Shown: piece by piece, positions 16,921 to 25,403 of the stretch
Numbering within the stretch: position 1 is the stretch's first letter
Layout: every line of letters begins with the position of its first letter
Assembly (NCBI RefSeq): GCF_018141105.1
Contig: NZ_CP054839.1
Coordinates: 4,154,001-4,218,000, forward strand
Direction of reading: 5' to 3'
DNA: 64,000 bases
DNA from: Saccharopolyspora erythraea
Lineage (GTDB): Bacteria > Actinomycetota > Actinomycetes > Mycobacteriales > Pseudonocardiaceae
Translations under genes and position numbers: made by a program
The notes under the pieces: generated by a model
Database searches by the model: none
Told to the model about the DNA's origin: nothing
What the model saw: only the letters and a program-made list of their open reading frames with translations

Positions 16921-17949
16921 CTTAGCACCGGCCTGCCCGGAGGCGGTCTCCCGCCGGAGGACCGGCAGCACGTGCTCGCCGAGCAGGTCGATCTGCTCCA
17001 GCGCGGTGTCCAGCGGGATGCCGCCGAGGTCGAGGCTGAACAGCTGCCTGCGGTAGTCGCCGTAGCGCTCACGGAAGGTGAGGGTCTTGTCGATGACCTG
17101 CTGCGGGCTGCCCACGCTCAGCGCGGTGGTCTCCATGACCCGCTCGAGCGAGGTCTGCTCGCGGTAGACGGGGGTGTTGTGGAAGTAGGGGCGGAACTCC
17201 TCGACCGCGTCCTGGGACCTCGGCCGGATGAAGATCTGCCCGCCCACGCCGACGACGGCGTCCTCGGCCCGGCCGTGGCCGTGCTCCTCGTAGCGCCGCC
17301 GGTACAGCTCGACCAGCGGCCCGAAATGGCCCATCGGGATGAACAGGTTGCTGATGAAGAAGCCGTCGCCGTAGCGCGCGGCGTTCTCGGCGGTCTCGGT
17401 TTGGCGCACGCAGCCGTGCCACACCGGCGGCGGCGAGCCGTCCAGCGGTCGCGGTACCGAGGTGAATCCGCGCAGGGGAGTGCGGAACCTGCCGTCCCAG
17501 TCGACGTCCTCCTCCCGCCACAGCCGGTGCAGCAGCGCGTAGTTCTCGGCGGCGAGCTCCACGCCGTCCTCGGCCCTCCTGCCGAACCACGGGTAGACCG
17601 CCTCGGTGTTGCCCCGCCCGAGGATCAGTTCGACCCGTTCGGGCGCCAGGTGCTGGAGCGTGGCGAACTCCTCGGCGATCCTGACCGGGTCGTTGGTGGT
17701 GATGAGGGTCGAGCCGGTGCACAGCACCAGCCGCGAGGTGACCGCGGCGATGTAGGCCAGCAGCGTGCTGCCGGAACTGGTGACGAACGGCGGGTTGTGG
17801 TGCTCTCCCAGCGCGAACACGTCTAGCCCCGCCTCTTCGGCCCGGCGCGCGAGCGTGCTGAGCGCCCGGACGCGGTCGTTCTCGCTGGGGCGGGCTCCGG
17901 TGCGGGGATCCGGCAGCAGGTCCCCGATCGTCAGCATCCCGAATTCCAT
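16909..17949 (-). CDS. LLM-class flavin-dependent oxidoreductase
   Basis: A 346-aa bacterial luciferase-like TIM-barrel protein. Family signs are EEAGLDVFALGEHHNPPF near residue 38, TNDPVRIAEEFATLQHLAPERVELILGRG around 85-115, and VWHGCVRQTETAENAARYGDGFF near 185. It most resembles LLM oxidoreductases that use FMN or F420. ATG at 17949 (MEFGMLTIGD), with GAGGA about 9 nt upstream; an open frame extending to 18165 lacks family sequence. It is translationally coupled to the downstream TetR gene. Substrate unknown. Confidence 0.85.
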   Translation of the reverse strand: MEFGMLTIGDLLPDPRTGARPSENDRVRALSTLARRAEEAGLDVFALGEHHNPPFVTSSGSTLLAYIAAVTSRLVLCTGSTLITTNDPVRIAEEFATLQHLAPERVELILGRGNTEAVYPWFGRRAEDGVELAAENYALLHRLWREEDVDWDGRFRTPLRGFTSVPRPLDGSPPPVWHGCVRQTETAENAARYGDGFFISNLFIPMGHFGPLVELYRRRYEEHGHGRAEDAVVGVGGQIFIRPRSQDAVEEFRPYFHNTPVYREQTSLERVMETTALSVGSPQQVIDKTLTFRERYGDYRRQLFSLDLGGIPLDTALEQIDLLGEHVLPVLRRETASGQAGAKLVG

Positions 17950-18176
17950 GGCGGTGTCCTCGCAAGGTGTGAACGACTCGAACGGCGGTTGCGGCGGCCG
18001 GGCGCGGTGTGTCAGGGCCAGAGACCGCGAGTCCGGTTGATCGATCATGTGCGCCGGTGCTGGTTTGGTTCCCATGCGCCCGGGGCAACGGTCTCGTAGG
18101 GGATCACTCCCGCCCGGCCGGGAACGGCCCGGCCTGGCGGGCCGCCGGCCGGGATGCGAGAGCAACGGGAGGATCG

Positions 18177-18437
18177 ATGTCCAAGACCGAAGAAGGTGCG
18201 GTTCGCAAGGTCAGACGTCGGCTGCGGTTCTGGTTGCGCCTGGTCGGTGCGCTGGTCGCGTTGTTCGTGATCGCCGTGGTCGTGGCCGCGGTGGTGATCG
18301 CGCAGGATCCGTCGCGCGCCGCCAGCGGGGTCAACGGTTTCCTGTCCGCCCTCGACGACGGTGCCAAGGCGGTCCTGTACGCGCCGATCGCGTTCTTCCA
18401 GGCCCTGGTCTCCTTCGTCGACCAGGTGGTCAACTGA
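18177..18437 (+). CDS. Small single-pass membrane protein, unknown function
   Basis: An 86-aa protein with a basic N terminus (about residues 1-20, rich in Lys/Arg), one hydrophobic span around residues 21-42 (LVGALVALFVIAVVVAAVVIA), and an amphipathic C-terminal half with a second weakly hydrophobic stretch. By the positive-inside rule the N terminus is cytosolic. The Shine-Dalgarno ACGGGAGG lies about 5 nt before ATG 18177. I do not recognise a family. Confidence 0.7.
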   Translation: MSKTEEGAVRKVRRRLRFWLRLVGALVALFVIAVVVAAVVIAQDPSRAASGVNGFLSALDDGAKAVLYAPIAFFQALVSFVDQVVN

Positions 18438-18459
18438 CGACGGTGCCGGCGGTCCGCGC

Positions 18460-18474
18460 CCGGCGGGCCGCCGG
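18460..18474. terminator. GC-rich hairpin between convergent genes
   Basis: CCGGCGG and CCGCCGG pair across a single base, extended outwards by GCGC/GCGC, between the stops of the small membrane protein and the hemerythrin gene. The tight loop makes the exact structure uncertain; it could terminate both genes. Confidence 0.4.
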
Positions 18475-18482
18475 CCCGCGCG

Positions 18483-18974
18483 TCACGACTGGCGTTCGAC
18501 GAGCGCCCGGACGTACTCGACGCTGCCGCAGCCTTCCTCGATCCTGGCGCGGCGGGCGCGCAGGAACGCCTCGCCGAGCTCGCCGCGGCGCGCCTCGTCC
18601 AGCGTCGCGCGGGCGTCGTTGAGGATCGTGCGCTCCTCCTCGTCGAGGTGATGGGTGAGCGACTCGCTCAGCTCCTCGAGCTTGCGGTCCCATTCCGGCG
18701 TCCCCGGCCCGCCCGCCTCGAGCAGGCCGAGCAGCGCCGCATGGCCCTCGGCGTGCTCCTCCGCGCCGTGCTCGACCTCTTCCGAGTCCACCTGCGAGGA
18801 CCGCCGCAGCACCGGGTAGACGTCGGACTCCTCGGCCTCGGCGTGCGCGACGAGCAGCTCCGAGAGTTCGCCCAGCGCCTTTTCCCGGTCGCCCTCGGAG
18901 CTGCGCAGCTCGCGCAGCAGGTCCTCGAAACGCCGGTGGTCGGCCAGGATCAGCTCCACCACGTCGTTCGGCAT
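18483..18974 (-). CDS. Hemerythrin HHE-domain protein
   Basis: A 163-aa four-helix protein expected to bind a di-iron centre and sense or buffer oxygen, NO or oxidative stress. Iron-ligand pattern: ILADHRRFEDLL near residue 15, VAHAEAEESDVYP near 47, HGAEEHAEGH near 75, and LTHHLDEEE near 115. The ATG at 18974 with AAGGTGG 8-10 nt upstream is preferred over an in-frame GTG just before it. Monocistronic, followed upstream by a metallophosphoesterase gene on the same strand. Confidence 0.9.
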   Translation of the reverse strand: MPNDVVELILADHRRFEDLLRELRSSEGDREKALGELSELLVAHAEAEESDVYPVLRRSSQVDSEEVEHGAEEHAEGHAALLGLLEAGGPGTPEWDRKLEELSESLTHHLDEEERTILNDARATLDEARRGELGEAFLRARRARIEEGCGSVEYVRALVERQS

Positions 18975-19039
18975 GCTCGTTTCCACCTTCCTGCTGTCGC
19001 CGGTCGGCGCTCCCGCCCGGTCGGCAGGAGCGCCGCCGG

Positions 19040-19900
19040 TCACGATCCGTCCGCCGGGTCGAGCAGGGGCAGGATCTGACGCGCCAGCCCGTGCGGGTGA
19101 CCGCGCTTGCCCCACTCGCGCGGGTAGCCGATGGACACCTCCTCGAAGGGCACGCCGTCGTAGCGCGTGCGGCGGGGGATGTGCAGGTGTCCGTACACGA
19201 CCGCGCTGACGTTGAAGCGGCGGTGCCAGTCCGCGGTGCGCTCGGTGCCGCACCACTGCGCGAACACCGGGTAGTAGAGGACGTCGGTGGGCTTGCGCAC
19301 CAGCGGGTAGTGGTTGACCAGCACCAGCGGGATGTCGTCGTCCAGCGCCTCCAGGCGCTTCTCCGTCTCGGTCACCCGGGCCTCGCACCAGGCCGCCCTG
19401 CTCGGGTACGGGTCGGGGTGCAGCAGGAACTCGTCGCTGCACACCACGCCGGTGTCGTAGGCCTTCTTCAGCGCCTCGGTGCTGTTGGACGTGCCGGGCG
19501 GCAGGAAGGAGTAGTCGTAGAGCAGGAACAGCGGCGCGACCCGCGCGGGTCCGCCGGCGCCTTCCCACGCCGGATAGGGGTCCTCCGGCGTCACGACGTC
19601 GAGACTGCGGCACAGTTCGACCAGGTGGCGGTAGCGCGCGTCGCCGCGCAGCTGCACGGGGTCCTTCGACGGCGTCCACAGCTCGTGGTTGCCCGGCACC
19701 CACAGCACCCGCGAGAACCGGCTGCTGAGCAGTGCCAACGCCCATTCGATCTGCTTGGTGGACTCCCCGACGTCGCCTGCGACGATCAGCCAGTCGTCGT
19801 CGGACTCCGGTACCAGGCGCTTCACGATCTCCCGGTTCTCGGAGTAGCCCACGTGCAGGTCGCTGGTGGCGAACAACTTGCCTTCTGCGGTGCCGCTCAC
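19040..19900 (-). CDS. Metallophosphoesterase
   Basis: A 286-aa calcineurin-like phosphoesterase with all dimetal motifs in order: FATSDLHVGYS near residue 10 (DxH), IVAGDVGES near 40 (GD), VPGNHELW near 72 (GNHE), LVNHYPLV near 190 (H), and YGHLHIPRR near 232 (GHxH). No signal peptide, so cytosolic. The GTG at 19900 has no Shine-Dalgarno, but a -10-like TACGAT ends 7 nt upstream, compatible with a leaderless mRNA. In other actinomycetes I recall this type next to a phosphopantetheinyl transferase gene; here that gene is 40 kb away. Substrate unknown. Confidence 0.88.
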   Translation of the reverse strand: MSGTAEGKLFATSDLHVGYSENREIVKRLVPESDDDWLIVAGDVGESTKQIEWALALLSSRFSRVLWVPGNHELWTPSKDPVQLRGDARYRHLVELCRSLDVVTPEDPYPAWEGAGGPARVAPLFLLYDYSFLPPGTSNSTEALKKAYDTGVVCSDEFLLHPDPYPSRAAWCEARVTETEKRLEALDDDIPLVLVNHYPLVRKPTDVLYYPVFAQWCGTERTADWHRRFNVSAVVYGHLHIPRRTRYDGVPFEEVSIGYPREWGKRGHPHGLARQILPLLDPADGS

Positions 19901-20064
19901 GTTCGTGATCGTATCAACCGGGTGGGTCGCGGCGGGGCCGAACGAAGCCCCACGGCCATGTGCGACGCACGAGCGATCCGCCTCGTCTGCGTGGGTGGTC
20001 CACATTGGACATGACTGGTTCGGCGCGCCGGCGAACCCCGCTGACCGGAGCGAGCCGCCGTCGG

Positions 20065-21294
20065 CTACGGCACGAGCGAGGCGAGGTCGCCCGAGCGCAG
20101 CTGCCGCGCGTCGACCTCGGCGTGGCGATCGACCAGTGCCTGCAGCGCGTCGCCGTCGTCCCACCAGTTGACGTTCATGGCGGCCTGCACGCGGCCCTCC
20201 CGCAACCAGAAAGCGATGAACTCGCGTGCGCCGAGGTCGCCGCGGACCACCAGCTCGTCGTGCCTGGGGTCGGCGAGTCCCCGGTACTCCATGCCAAGCT
20301 CGTACTGGTCGGTGAAGAAGTACGGCTCGGCCCGGTACGGCTGCCCCGCGTCGAGCAGGTTGCCCGCGACGTGGGCTCCCTGGTCCTTCGCGTTGGCCCA
20401 GTGCTCGACGCGGATGCGCCCGTGGACCGGGTGGTCGGGCGCGGCGATGTCACCCGCGGCGAAGACGTCCGGATCCGACGTGCGCAGCGTCGAATCCACC
20501 GCGACACCGCCCCCGGGCACCTCGTTGGTCAGGATCAGCCCCGCCTGCTCGGCGAGGCCGAGCCGGGGCGCGGCTCCCACGCCGACCACCGCCATGTCGG
20601 CCGGGATCTCGGTGCCGTCGGTCAGCACGACGCCGGTCAGCTGGTCCTCACCGGTGAACCCGGCGACCGCCGTGGCGAGCCGCCAGTCGACCCCCTGCTC
20701 GGCGTGCACCGCGCGGAACACCTCGCCCATCTCGTCGCCGAGCGAACCTCGCAGCGGGAGCGGCAGCGGGTCGACGACGGTGGTCGCCGCCCCGTGGGAG
20801 CGGGCCGCTGCCGCGACCTCGCAGCCGATCCAGCCCGCACCGACCACGACCACCCGCTCGGCCTGCCGCAACGCCGTGCGCAACGCGAGCGAGTCGTCCA
20901 GCGTGCGCAGCAGGTGCAGGCCGCGCAGGTCGCTCCCGGGAACGCGCAGCGCACGCGGGTGCGAGCCGGTGGCGAGCAAGAGTCGGTCGTAGCGGTGCTC
21001 CTCGCCTTCGGAGTCGAGCACGCTGTGACCGGCGAGCGACACCCGTTCCACCGCCGTCGCGCTGTGCAGGCGGATGTCCCTGTCGGCGTAGGCGTTCTCG
21101 TCGTGAACCCACGCGGGTTCGTCGGCGTTGCCGAGCAGGATCTCCTTGGACAGCGCGGGCAACTCGTACGGCCGGTGCCGCTCGCGGCCGAACAGCAGGA
21201 TCTCGCCGTCGAAACCGCGCTCCCGCAGCGCACCGGCGGCGGAGGCACCGGCGAGCCCGGCACCGACGATGACCACGCGACGAGGAACTGCCAT
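20065..21294 (-). CDS. FAD-dependent ferredoxin/rubredoxin reductase-type oxidoreductase
   Basis: A 409-aa pyridine-nucleotide-disulfide-fold flavoprotein. FAD motif VVIVGAGLAGASAAGALRERG (residues 7-27), NAD(P)H motif VVVVGAGWIGCEVAAAARSHG near 145, the second FAD motif PDVFAAGDIA near 270, and a reductase C-terminal domain. This is the layout of rhodocoxin/putidaredoxin reductase, which passes electrons from NAD(P)H to a ferredoxin for P450s or dioxygenases. No ferredoxin or P450 lies next to it. ATG at 21294 with GGGAGG upstream. Monocistronic. Confidence 0.88.
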   Translation of the reverse strand: MAVPRRVVIVGAGLAGASAAGALRERGFDGEILLFGRERHRPYELPALSKEILLGNADEPAWVHDENAYADRDIRLHSATAVERVSLAGHSVLDSEGEEHRYDRLLLATGSHPRALRVPGSDLRGLHLLRTLDDSLALRTALRQAERVVVVGAGWIGCEVAAAARSHGAATTVVDPLPLPLRGSLGDEMGEVFRAVHAEQGVDWRLATAVAGFTGEDQLTGVVLTDGTEIPADMAVVGVGAAPRLGLAEQAGLILTNEVPGGGVAVDSTLRTSDPDVFAAGDIAAPDHPVHGRIRVEHWANAKDQGAHVAGNLLDAGQPYRAEPYFFTDQYELGMEYRGLADPRHDELVVRGDLGAREFIAFWLREGRVQAAMNVNWWDDGDALQALVDRHAEVDARQLRSGDLASLVP

Positions 21295-21450
21295 GGTGGG
21301 CCTCCCGGGGCTGCGTACTGCTGCGCAAGACGCTATCGGCCGTCGTGGATCTCCGCCAGCAGGAACGCCGGTGGCGCCGCCGGCCCGGGGCGGCGGCGCC
21401 GGCCGGTCATGCCTGGAGGCGTTCCGGGAATCCGTCCGGTGGACCGGAGG

Positions 21451-21924
21451 TCAGTTCGCCGGGGGCCGGTAGCCGCCGACGGGACTGCGCTGCGTGACGC
21501 CGGTGCGGTTCCAGGCGTTGATCAGCACGATCGCCATGATGACCTTGGCCAGGCCCTCCTCGTCGAAGTGCTTTCTGGCGTTGTCGAAGACGTCGTCGGG
21601 CACGTGCCCCTCGGTGACCAGTGTGATGGCCTCGGTCAGCGCCAGCACGGCGCGCTCCTGCTCGGTGAAGAAGTCGGTGTCGCGCCAGGCGTTCAACGCG
21701 AAGATGCGCTGCTCGGTCTCGCCCGCGGCGCGTGCGTCCTTGGTGTGCATGTCCAGGCAGAACGCACACCCGTTGATCTGCGAGGCGCGGATGAAGACGA
21801 GTTCCTTCAGCGTGTGGTCCAGGCCGGAGTTGACGACCGCGGCGTGCATTCCCGCGAGGGCGCGGTAGCCCTCGCCCCACGCCTTGGCGAGCTCGATTCG
21901 TGCCTCTTGTGGCAACTTGACCAT
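21451..21924 (-). CDS. Carboxymuconolactone decarboxylase/AhpD-family alkylhydroperoxidase-like protein
   Basis: A 157-aa all-helical protein with the AhpD active-site motif NGCAFCLDMHTKDA near residue 60 (CxxC followed by His), a thiol redox centre that reduces peroxides. The surrounding HTLKELVFIRASQI and EQRIFALNAWRD fit the family. The ATG at 21924 has only a poorly spaced GGTAAGG before it. The frame continues upstream to 22260 with proline/arginine-rich low-complexity sequence that I do not count. Monocistronic. Confidence 0.85.
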   Translation of the reverse strand: MVKLPQEARIELAKAWGEGYRALAGMHAAVVNSGLDHTLKELVFIRASQINGCAFCLDMHTKDARAAGETEQRIFALNAWRDTDFFTEQERAVLALTEAITLVTEGHVPDDVFDNARKHFDEEGLAKVIMAIVLINAWNRTGVTQRSPVGGYRPPAN

Positions 21925-22479
21925 CCTTACCGGTGTCGTGCGGCCGCGCGCCGGGAATCCGCCGTCGGCGGGAGCCGCGGCCGCGGGAGTCGCGGTGTTG
22001 ATCGGTGCGGAATCGGCGACCGCGGGTCCGGCCGCTTTCGTGAATCCGCTGACGGCGCTTCTCGGTGCCGTGAACGGCGGCGGTTCCGAATTGCGTCGCA
22101 GGAACTGCCGTGGTGCTCGAAGTCCCCGGATTCTCGAACTTCCGCGATGGTGCGCCTGCCGCCGGATGGCTCCCGCGGCAGGGTGGTGCTCGGAACTGCG
22201 GGCTCGCCCGACTCGCTGGAAGAACGGGCGATTCGCCCCGAAGCCGAAAGCGAGACGCATTCCAACTTCTTGATCACTTTACCACGCGCGGCATTTCCGC
22301 GATTTGGTGCGGGGATTTCCACGTCCCGGTCCGCCGCAGTTCCTCGAACCAGAATTCGACCGGGTCGTCGCCCTGCTGACCGGGCGCCCAGTTGTGGACG
22401 CATGACCAGCCGCGACATTGCCCGGAACGGAGTGAGCAGCGAGCCGCCTGGCGGGGTGCGTCGGGGAGCATCACGATCC
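21925..22479. other. Non-coding or degenerate region, 555 bp
   Basis: No convincing intact gene. On the plus strand around 22108-22160 the phrase VPGFSNFRDGAPAAG recalls the N terminus of tyrosine/serine phosphatases of the NFRD type, and a frame change later gives GRVVLGTAGSPDSLEERAI, so this may be a decayed phosphatase gene. The evidence is thin. The promoter of the AhpD-like gene must lie at the left end. Confidence 0.35.
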
Positions 22480-22942
22480 GCGACTGGCGCTGGTGAGCTT
22501 GGCGGCGCTGTCGGTGCGATGGTGGCGATCCCGCTGCCCAACCGCTACCGCGCCACCCACCGGGCGGGCCTGGCGCTGGCCGCGGGAGCGGCCGCAACCC
22601 TTGCGCGCTGACACCGCCGCCAGTGACTCGGTGCCGGTGGTGGGCGTGTTGATGCTGGTGTTCGTCACCGCCATCATGGTGGTCGCACCGGGGCTGACGC
22701 GGCTGGTGAGCGAACTGAGCGCACCCGCGCGGGGTGCGGGCGTGGTGCTCTGCACCTCCGCCCTGCACGTGGGCGCCAGCGCCGGACAGCAACTGGTCGC
22801 CGTGATCAGCGGCGCCGATTTCACAGCGGTGCTGGTCGTTCTCGGCGCCGTCCAGGTCGCCGGAGCGGTGCTGGTCGCGGTGGCCGGAGGGCTCGGCGGT
22901 GGTTCCGGACAAGCCGAACGCGAAGGAGCGCAGACGCAGTGA
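22480..22942 (+). pseudogene. C-terminal remnant of an MFS transporter
   Basis: Hydrophobic spans typical of the last part of a major-facilitator transporter appear in two frames. Frame +1 (to a stop at 22611) gives GAVGAMVAIPLPNRYR and HRAGLALAAGAAA. Frame +2 (about 22612-22942) gives VGVLMLVFVTAIMVVAPGLT, the loop SAPARGAGVVL, and HVGASAGQQLVAV with a final span. The N-terminal two-thirds are missing. Its stop still overlaps the start of the next remnant (GTGA), showing the two were once coupled. Confidence 0.6.
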
Positions 22943-23373
22943 GCGCGCGGAACACCAACTCCCGGGCGGCGGTCATCGTCGTCGGAGCGGGCCCGGTCGG
23001 GCTGTCGGCGGTCGCGCTGCGGTCCTACGGGCTGGAGGTCACCGTCCTCGAGGCCGACCCCGCCAACCGGGTCCGGCAGGGCAACCGCGCCCTGTTCGTC
23101 CATCGCGAGTCCCTGGCGCTGCTCGATCGCGCCAGTCCCGGCCTGGCCTCGGCGATCTCCGGCGTCACCGCGGTCGATGTGGGACCGGGCGAGGTGCTGC
23201 TGACCACTGAGGACGGTGCGAGCCACCGGGTCGGCACTGGCCCACCTGCGGCCGAAGAACCGCATCAGTCGGCGCGCCGCCGCGCTCTCTCCGGTGGTCC
23301 CGGCGTTCGGCGAATGGCTGGAGCAGGCGACCTGCGGGCCGAAGAAGACCAGACCGCACGCGGGAGGTACTGA
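22939..23373 (+). pseudogene. Truncated FAD-dependent monooxygenase
   Basis: The first 100 residues of an aromatic-hydroxylase-type FAD enzyme are readable: VIVVGAGPVGLSAVALRSYG with the GxGxxG motif (two residues short of the usual spacing), VTVLEADPANRV, and RALFVHRESLALLDRASPGL. After about residue 105 the sequence turns into low-complexity proline/arginine text and stops at 144 aa, whereas family members exceed 380 aa. No DG or GD motif follows. Probably non-functional. The aminotransferase gene begins 2 nt after its stop. Confidence 0.65.
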
Positions 23374-23375
23374 CA

Positions 23376-24173
23376 GTGGGCCGCTCGGTTCCGCAACTCG
23401 CCGCCGAGTCCTACGTTTGGGACCGGCGGGAGGGGCTGCTCGCCGCACCCGTCGAGGACGCTCCGATGGCGGCCGCCGACTCATGGCTGGTGACCGGCGG
23501 CCGGGTGCGGGCGCTCGACCGGCACCGCGCGCGTTTCGGCACGGTGTGCGCAGAGCACGTGGGGCCGGAGGAGCTCGGCGAGTTCTGGCACGCCGTCGTG
23601 GCGGCGCTGCCGCGGCAGGGCGACTGGTTCCCCCGGGTCGAGCTGGTCACCGCCGCGCCGGGGCCGCGCCTGCGGCTGCGCGTCCGCCCCGCACCGCCGC
23701 TCGGCACGCGGATCCGGGTGTGGCCGCTGGACGGCCCCGACGAGCGAAGTGCGCCGCGCACGAAGGGACCGGACCTGCCGTGGCTGGGCCGTGCACGCGC
23801 CCGCGCCGTCGACGCCGGTGCCGACGAGGCGCTGCTGACCACCTCCGGGGGAACCGTGGTGGAAGGCGCGACCTCGGCGCTGCTGTGGTGGGAGGACGAC
23901 GTGCTCTGCCTGCCGTCGCAGTCGCTTCCCGTGCTCGACAGCGTCACCGCGGGGCTGGTCGTCGACCGCGCCGCTGACCTGGGCGTACCGATTGAGTACC
24001 GCGAGTGCGACCTGTCCGGGCTCGCCGGGCGCGAAGCGTGGTTCGTCAACGCGCTGCACGGCATCCGGCCGGTCGTGTCGTGGGTCGGTACCGCGATCGT
24101 GCCAGGACCGCCCTCGCGAGCCGGCGAGTGGAGCGAATGGCTGTCCGCTCTCGCCGAGCCGCTCGCGGCCTGA
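23376..24173 (+). CDS. Aminotransferase class IV (PabC/branched-chain type) family protein
   Basis: A 265-aa fold-type IV PLP enzyme. The Schiff-base lysine is in RTKGPDLPWLGRARA near residue 130 and the PLP-binding glutamate region in TTSGGTVVEGATSALLWW near 160. The end NALHGIRPVVSWVG is typical of this family. It may be an aminodeoxychorismate lyase or D-/branched-chain aminotransferase; context does not decide because the genes upstream are decayed. GTG at 23376 with GGGAGG 8 nt upstream. It appears to be the only survivor of a former MFS-FAD enzyme-aminotransferase operon. Confidence 0.8.
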   Translation: MGRSVPQLAAESYVWDRREGLLAAPVEDAPMAAADSWLVTGGRVRALDRHRARFGTVCAEHVGPEELGEFWHAVVAALPRQGDWFPRVELVTAAPGPRLRLRVRPAPPLGTRIRVWPLDGPDERSAPRTKGPDLPWLGRARARAVDAGADEALLTTSGGTVVEGATSALLWWEDDVLCLPSQSLPVLDSVTAGLVVDRAADLGVPIEYRECDLSGLAGREAWFVNALHGIRPVVSWVGTAIVPGPPSRAGEWSEWLSALAEPLAA

Positions 24174-24480
24174 CCTCCGCACTTCTGGTAGGTCGTTCGG
24201 GTCGTCATACCAACGCCGCGACCGCGGCTCGGCGCCGTGTCGACCGGGTGTTCCCAGCGCTGCCACGAGTGTGATCTCCGCCCCGCCGTGGCATCGGCCC
24301 CGGGTGGTGGTCTGCGGCATCGCGGCTGGTCATGCTACTGGTGCGGTCGGGTCGGGAGCTGACTTGGGCGACGGAGCGCGTTCGCGGGGGACGGTGTCGT
24401 GAGGGAGAAATGTGTGACCGCGCCCGTCGGAGGGCACCCATGGGGCCAAGACGGATTCCGAGGCCGAAGGGAGCAATCCG
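24174..24480. other. Intergenic region, 307 bp
   Basis: No gene seen. It must contain the promoter of the YeaQ-like membrane protein, but I could not pick a convincing -35/-10 pair or stress-sigma box by eye. A short run GAGGGAGAAATGTGTGA near 24400 looks like a ribosome-binding site but leads to an immediate stop. Confidence 0.5.
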
Positions 24481-24741
24481 GTGGGCATCCTGAGTTGGAT
24501 TGTTTTCGGGCTGATCGCCGGCGCGATCGCCAAGTTCATCATGCCGGGCAAGGATCCGGGCGGGATCATCGTGACGATCATCATCGGTGTGCTCGGCGGA
24601 CTGCTCGGCGGCTGGCTGGGATCGGCCGTGAGCGGCGGAGGCGTGTCGGGCTTCAACGTGATGAGCTTCGTGTGGGCGGTCATCGGGTCGCTGGTCCTGC
24701 TCATCATCTACCGGCTGATCTTCCACCGGGCGCGGGCGTAG
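24481..24741 (+). CDS. GlsB/YeaQ/YmgE-family stress-response membrane protein
   Basis: An 86-aa protein with three hydrophobic, glycine-rich spans (about residues 3-20, 27-48, 58-82). The family pattern ILSWIVFGLIAGAIAKFIMPG with PGG and IIGVLGGLLGGWLG is clear. Family members are small inner-membrane proteins induced by acid, osmotic or general stress; molecular function is unknown. GTG at 24481 follows GGGAGCAATCCG. A long terminator hairpin begins 49 nt after its stop. Confidence 0.9.
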   Translation: MGILSWIVFGLIAGAIAKFIMPGKDPGGIIVTIIIGVLGGLLGGWLGSAVSGGGVSGFNVMSFVWAVIGSLVLLIIYRLIFHRARA

Positions 24742-24790
24742 CCGCCCGGACCGGCGAACGTGCGAGCTGATGCGACCGCGTTCACCCGAC

Positions 24791-24839
24791 GCGTTCGGCG
24801 GAGGGCCCGGACTGGCAGGTCCGGCCCTCCGCCGAACGC
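24791..24839 (+). terminator. Strong hairpin terminator
   Basis: GCGTTCGGCGGAGGGC pairs perfectly with GCCCTCCGCCGAACGC (16 bp), and after one bulged C a further CGGAC/GTCCG stem closes a 6-nt loop. Placed between the YeaQ-like gene and the following NTF2-like gene. No U-tract. Confidence 0.85.
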
Positions 24840-24876
24840 CGCTCTCGCCCGGCACCGGCGCGCGGGGGCGGGTGCC

Positions 24877-25230
24877 ATGACCGAGCGGGAACGCGCCGCC
24901 CGCCCCGAAGATCTGGCGCGGCTGTTCGTGGAACGCGCCAACGCCGGTGATGTGGAGGGCCTCGTGGAGCTCTACGAGCCGGACGCGGTGCTGGCGTTCC
25001 GGCCGGGCCAGGTGGTGCGGGGCAGCGAGCAGATCAGGAAGGTCTACGAACAGCTCCTGGTCGACCGGCCGGTGTTCACGCCGGGTGAGCCGCTTCCCGT
25101 GCTGCGCAACGGGGAAATCGCGCTCACCGCGACGAAGCTGGCGCGGGGCGTGACGACCGCGGAGGTCGCCAGGCGCCAGCCCGACGGGAGCTGGCTCTGG
25201 GTGATCGATCAGCCCAACCTCAGAGCATAG
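24877..25230 (+). CDS. SnoaL-like/NTF2-fold protein (DUF4440 type)
   Basis: A 117-aa cone-fold protein. FVERANAGDVEGLVELYEPDAVLAF (residues about 17-41) and the late RRQPDGSWLWVIDQPN are typical of the SnoaL-like/DUF4440 families, which include ketosteroid-isomerase-like enzymes and proteins without known activity. The ATG at 24877 follows a G-rich stretch. Isolated between a terminator and a large inverted repeat. Function unknown. Confidence 0.8.
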   Translation: MTERERAARPEDLARLFVERANAGDVEGLVELYEPDAVLAFRPGQVVRGSEQIRKVYEQLLVDRPVFTPGEPLPVLRNGEIALTATKLARGVTTAEVARRQPDGSWLWVIDQPNLRA

Positions 25231-25284
25231 GAATCCCTGCGCGTCTTAGGACTCGCCGTGCGTGGCGCTTCCGGTGGCGTTACC

Positions 25285-25368
25285 TCAGGCGCCCTCTGGC
25301 TCCGGGATCTTTTTCTGACGTATCAGCCATACGCTGCGAAAAAGCTGTCCTCGCCAGAGGGCGCCTGA
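25285..25368. repeat. Long inverted repeat: 16-bp perfect arms with a nested stem
   Basis: TCAGGCGCCCTCTGGC (25285-25300) pairs with GCCAGAGGGCGCCTGA (25353-25368). The 52-nt spacer holds an inner pair CTTTTTC/GAAAAAG. It lies between convergent genes, so a bidirectional terminator is possible, but its size and nested design also suit a small structured RNA or a miniature repeat element. Confidence 0.7.
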
Positions 25369-25403
25369 GAACCCGCGGCGGTGCGGGTTGCGGGGGGTGG
25401 GCC

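Noticed and set aside
19960-22611. Plus-strand 883-codon open frame
   Set aside because: It lies opposite the ferredoxin reductase and AhpD-like genes, shows no family motifs, and lacks a Shine-Dalgarno; only its last 40 codons belong to the MFS remnant.
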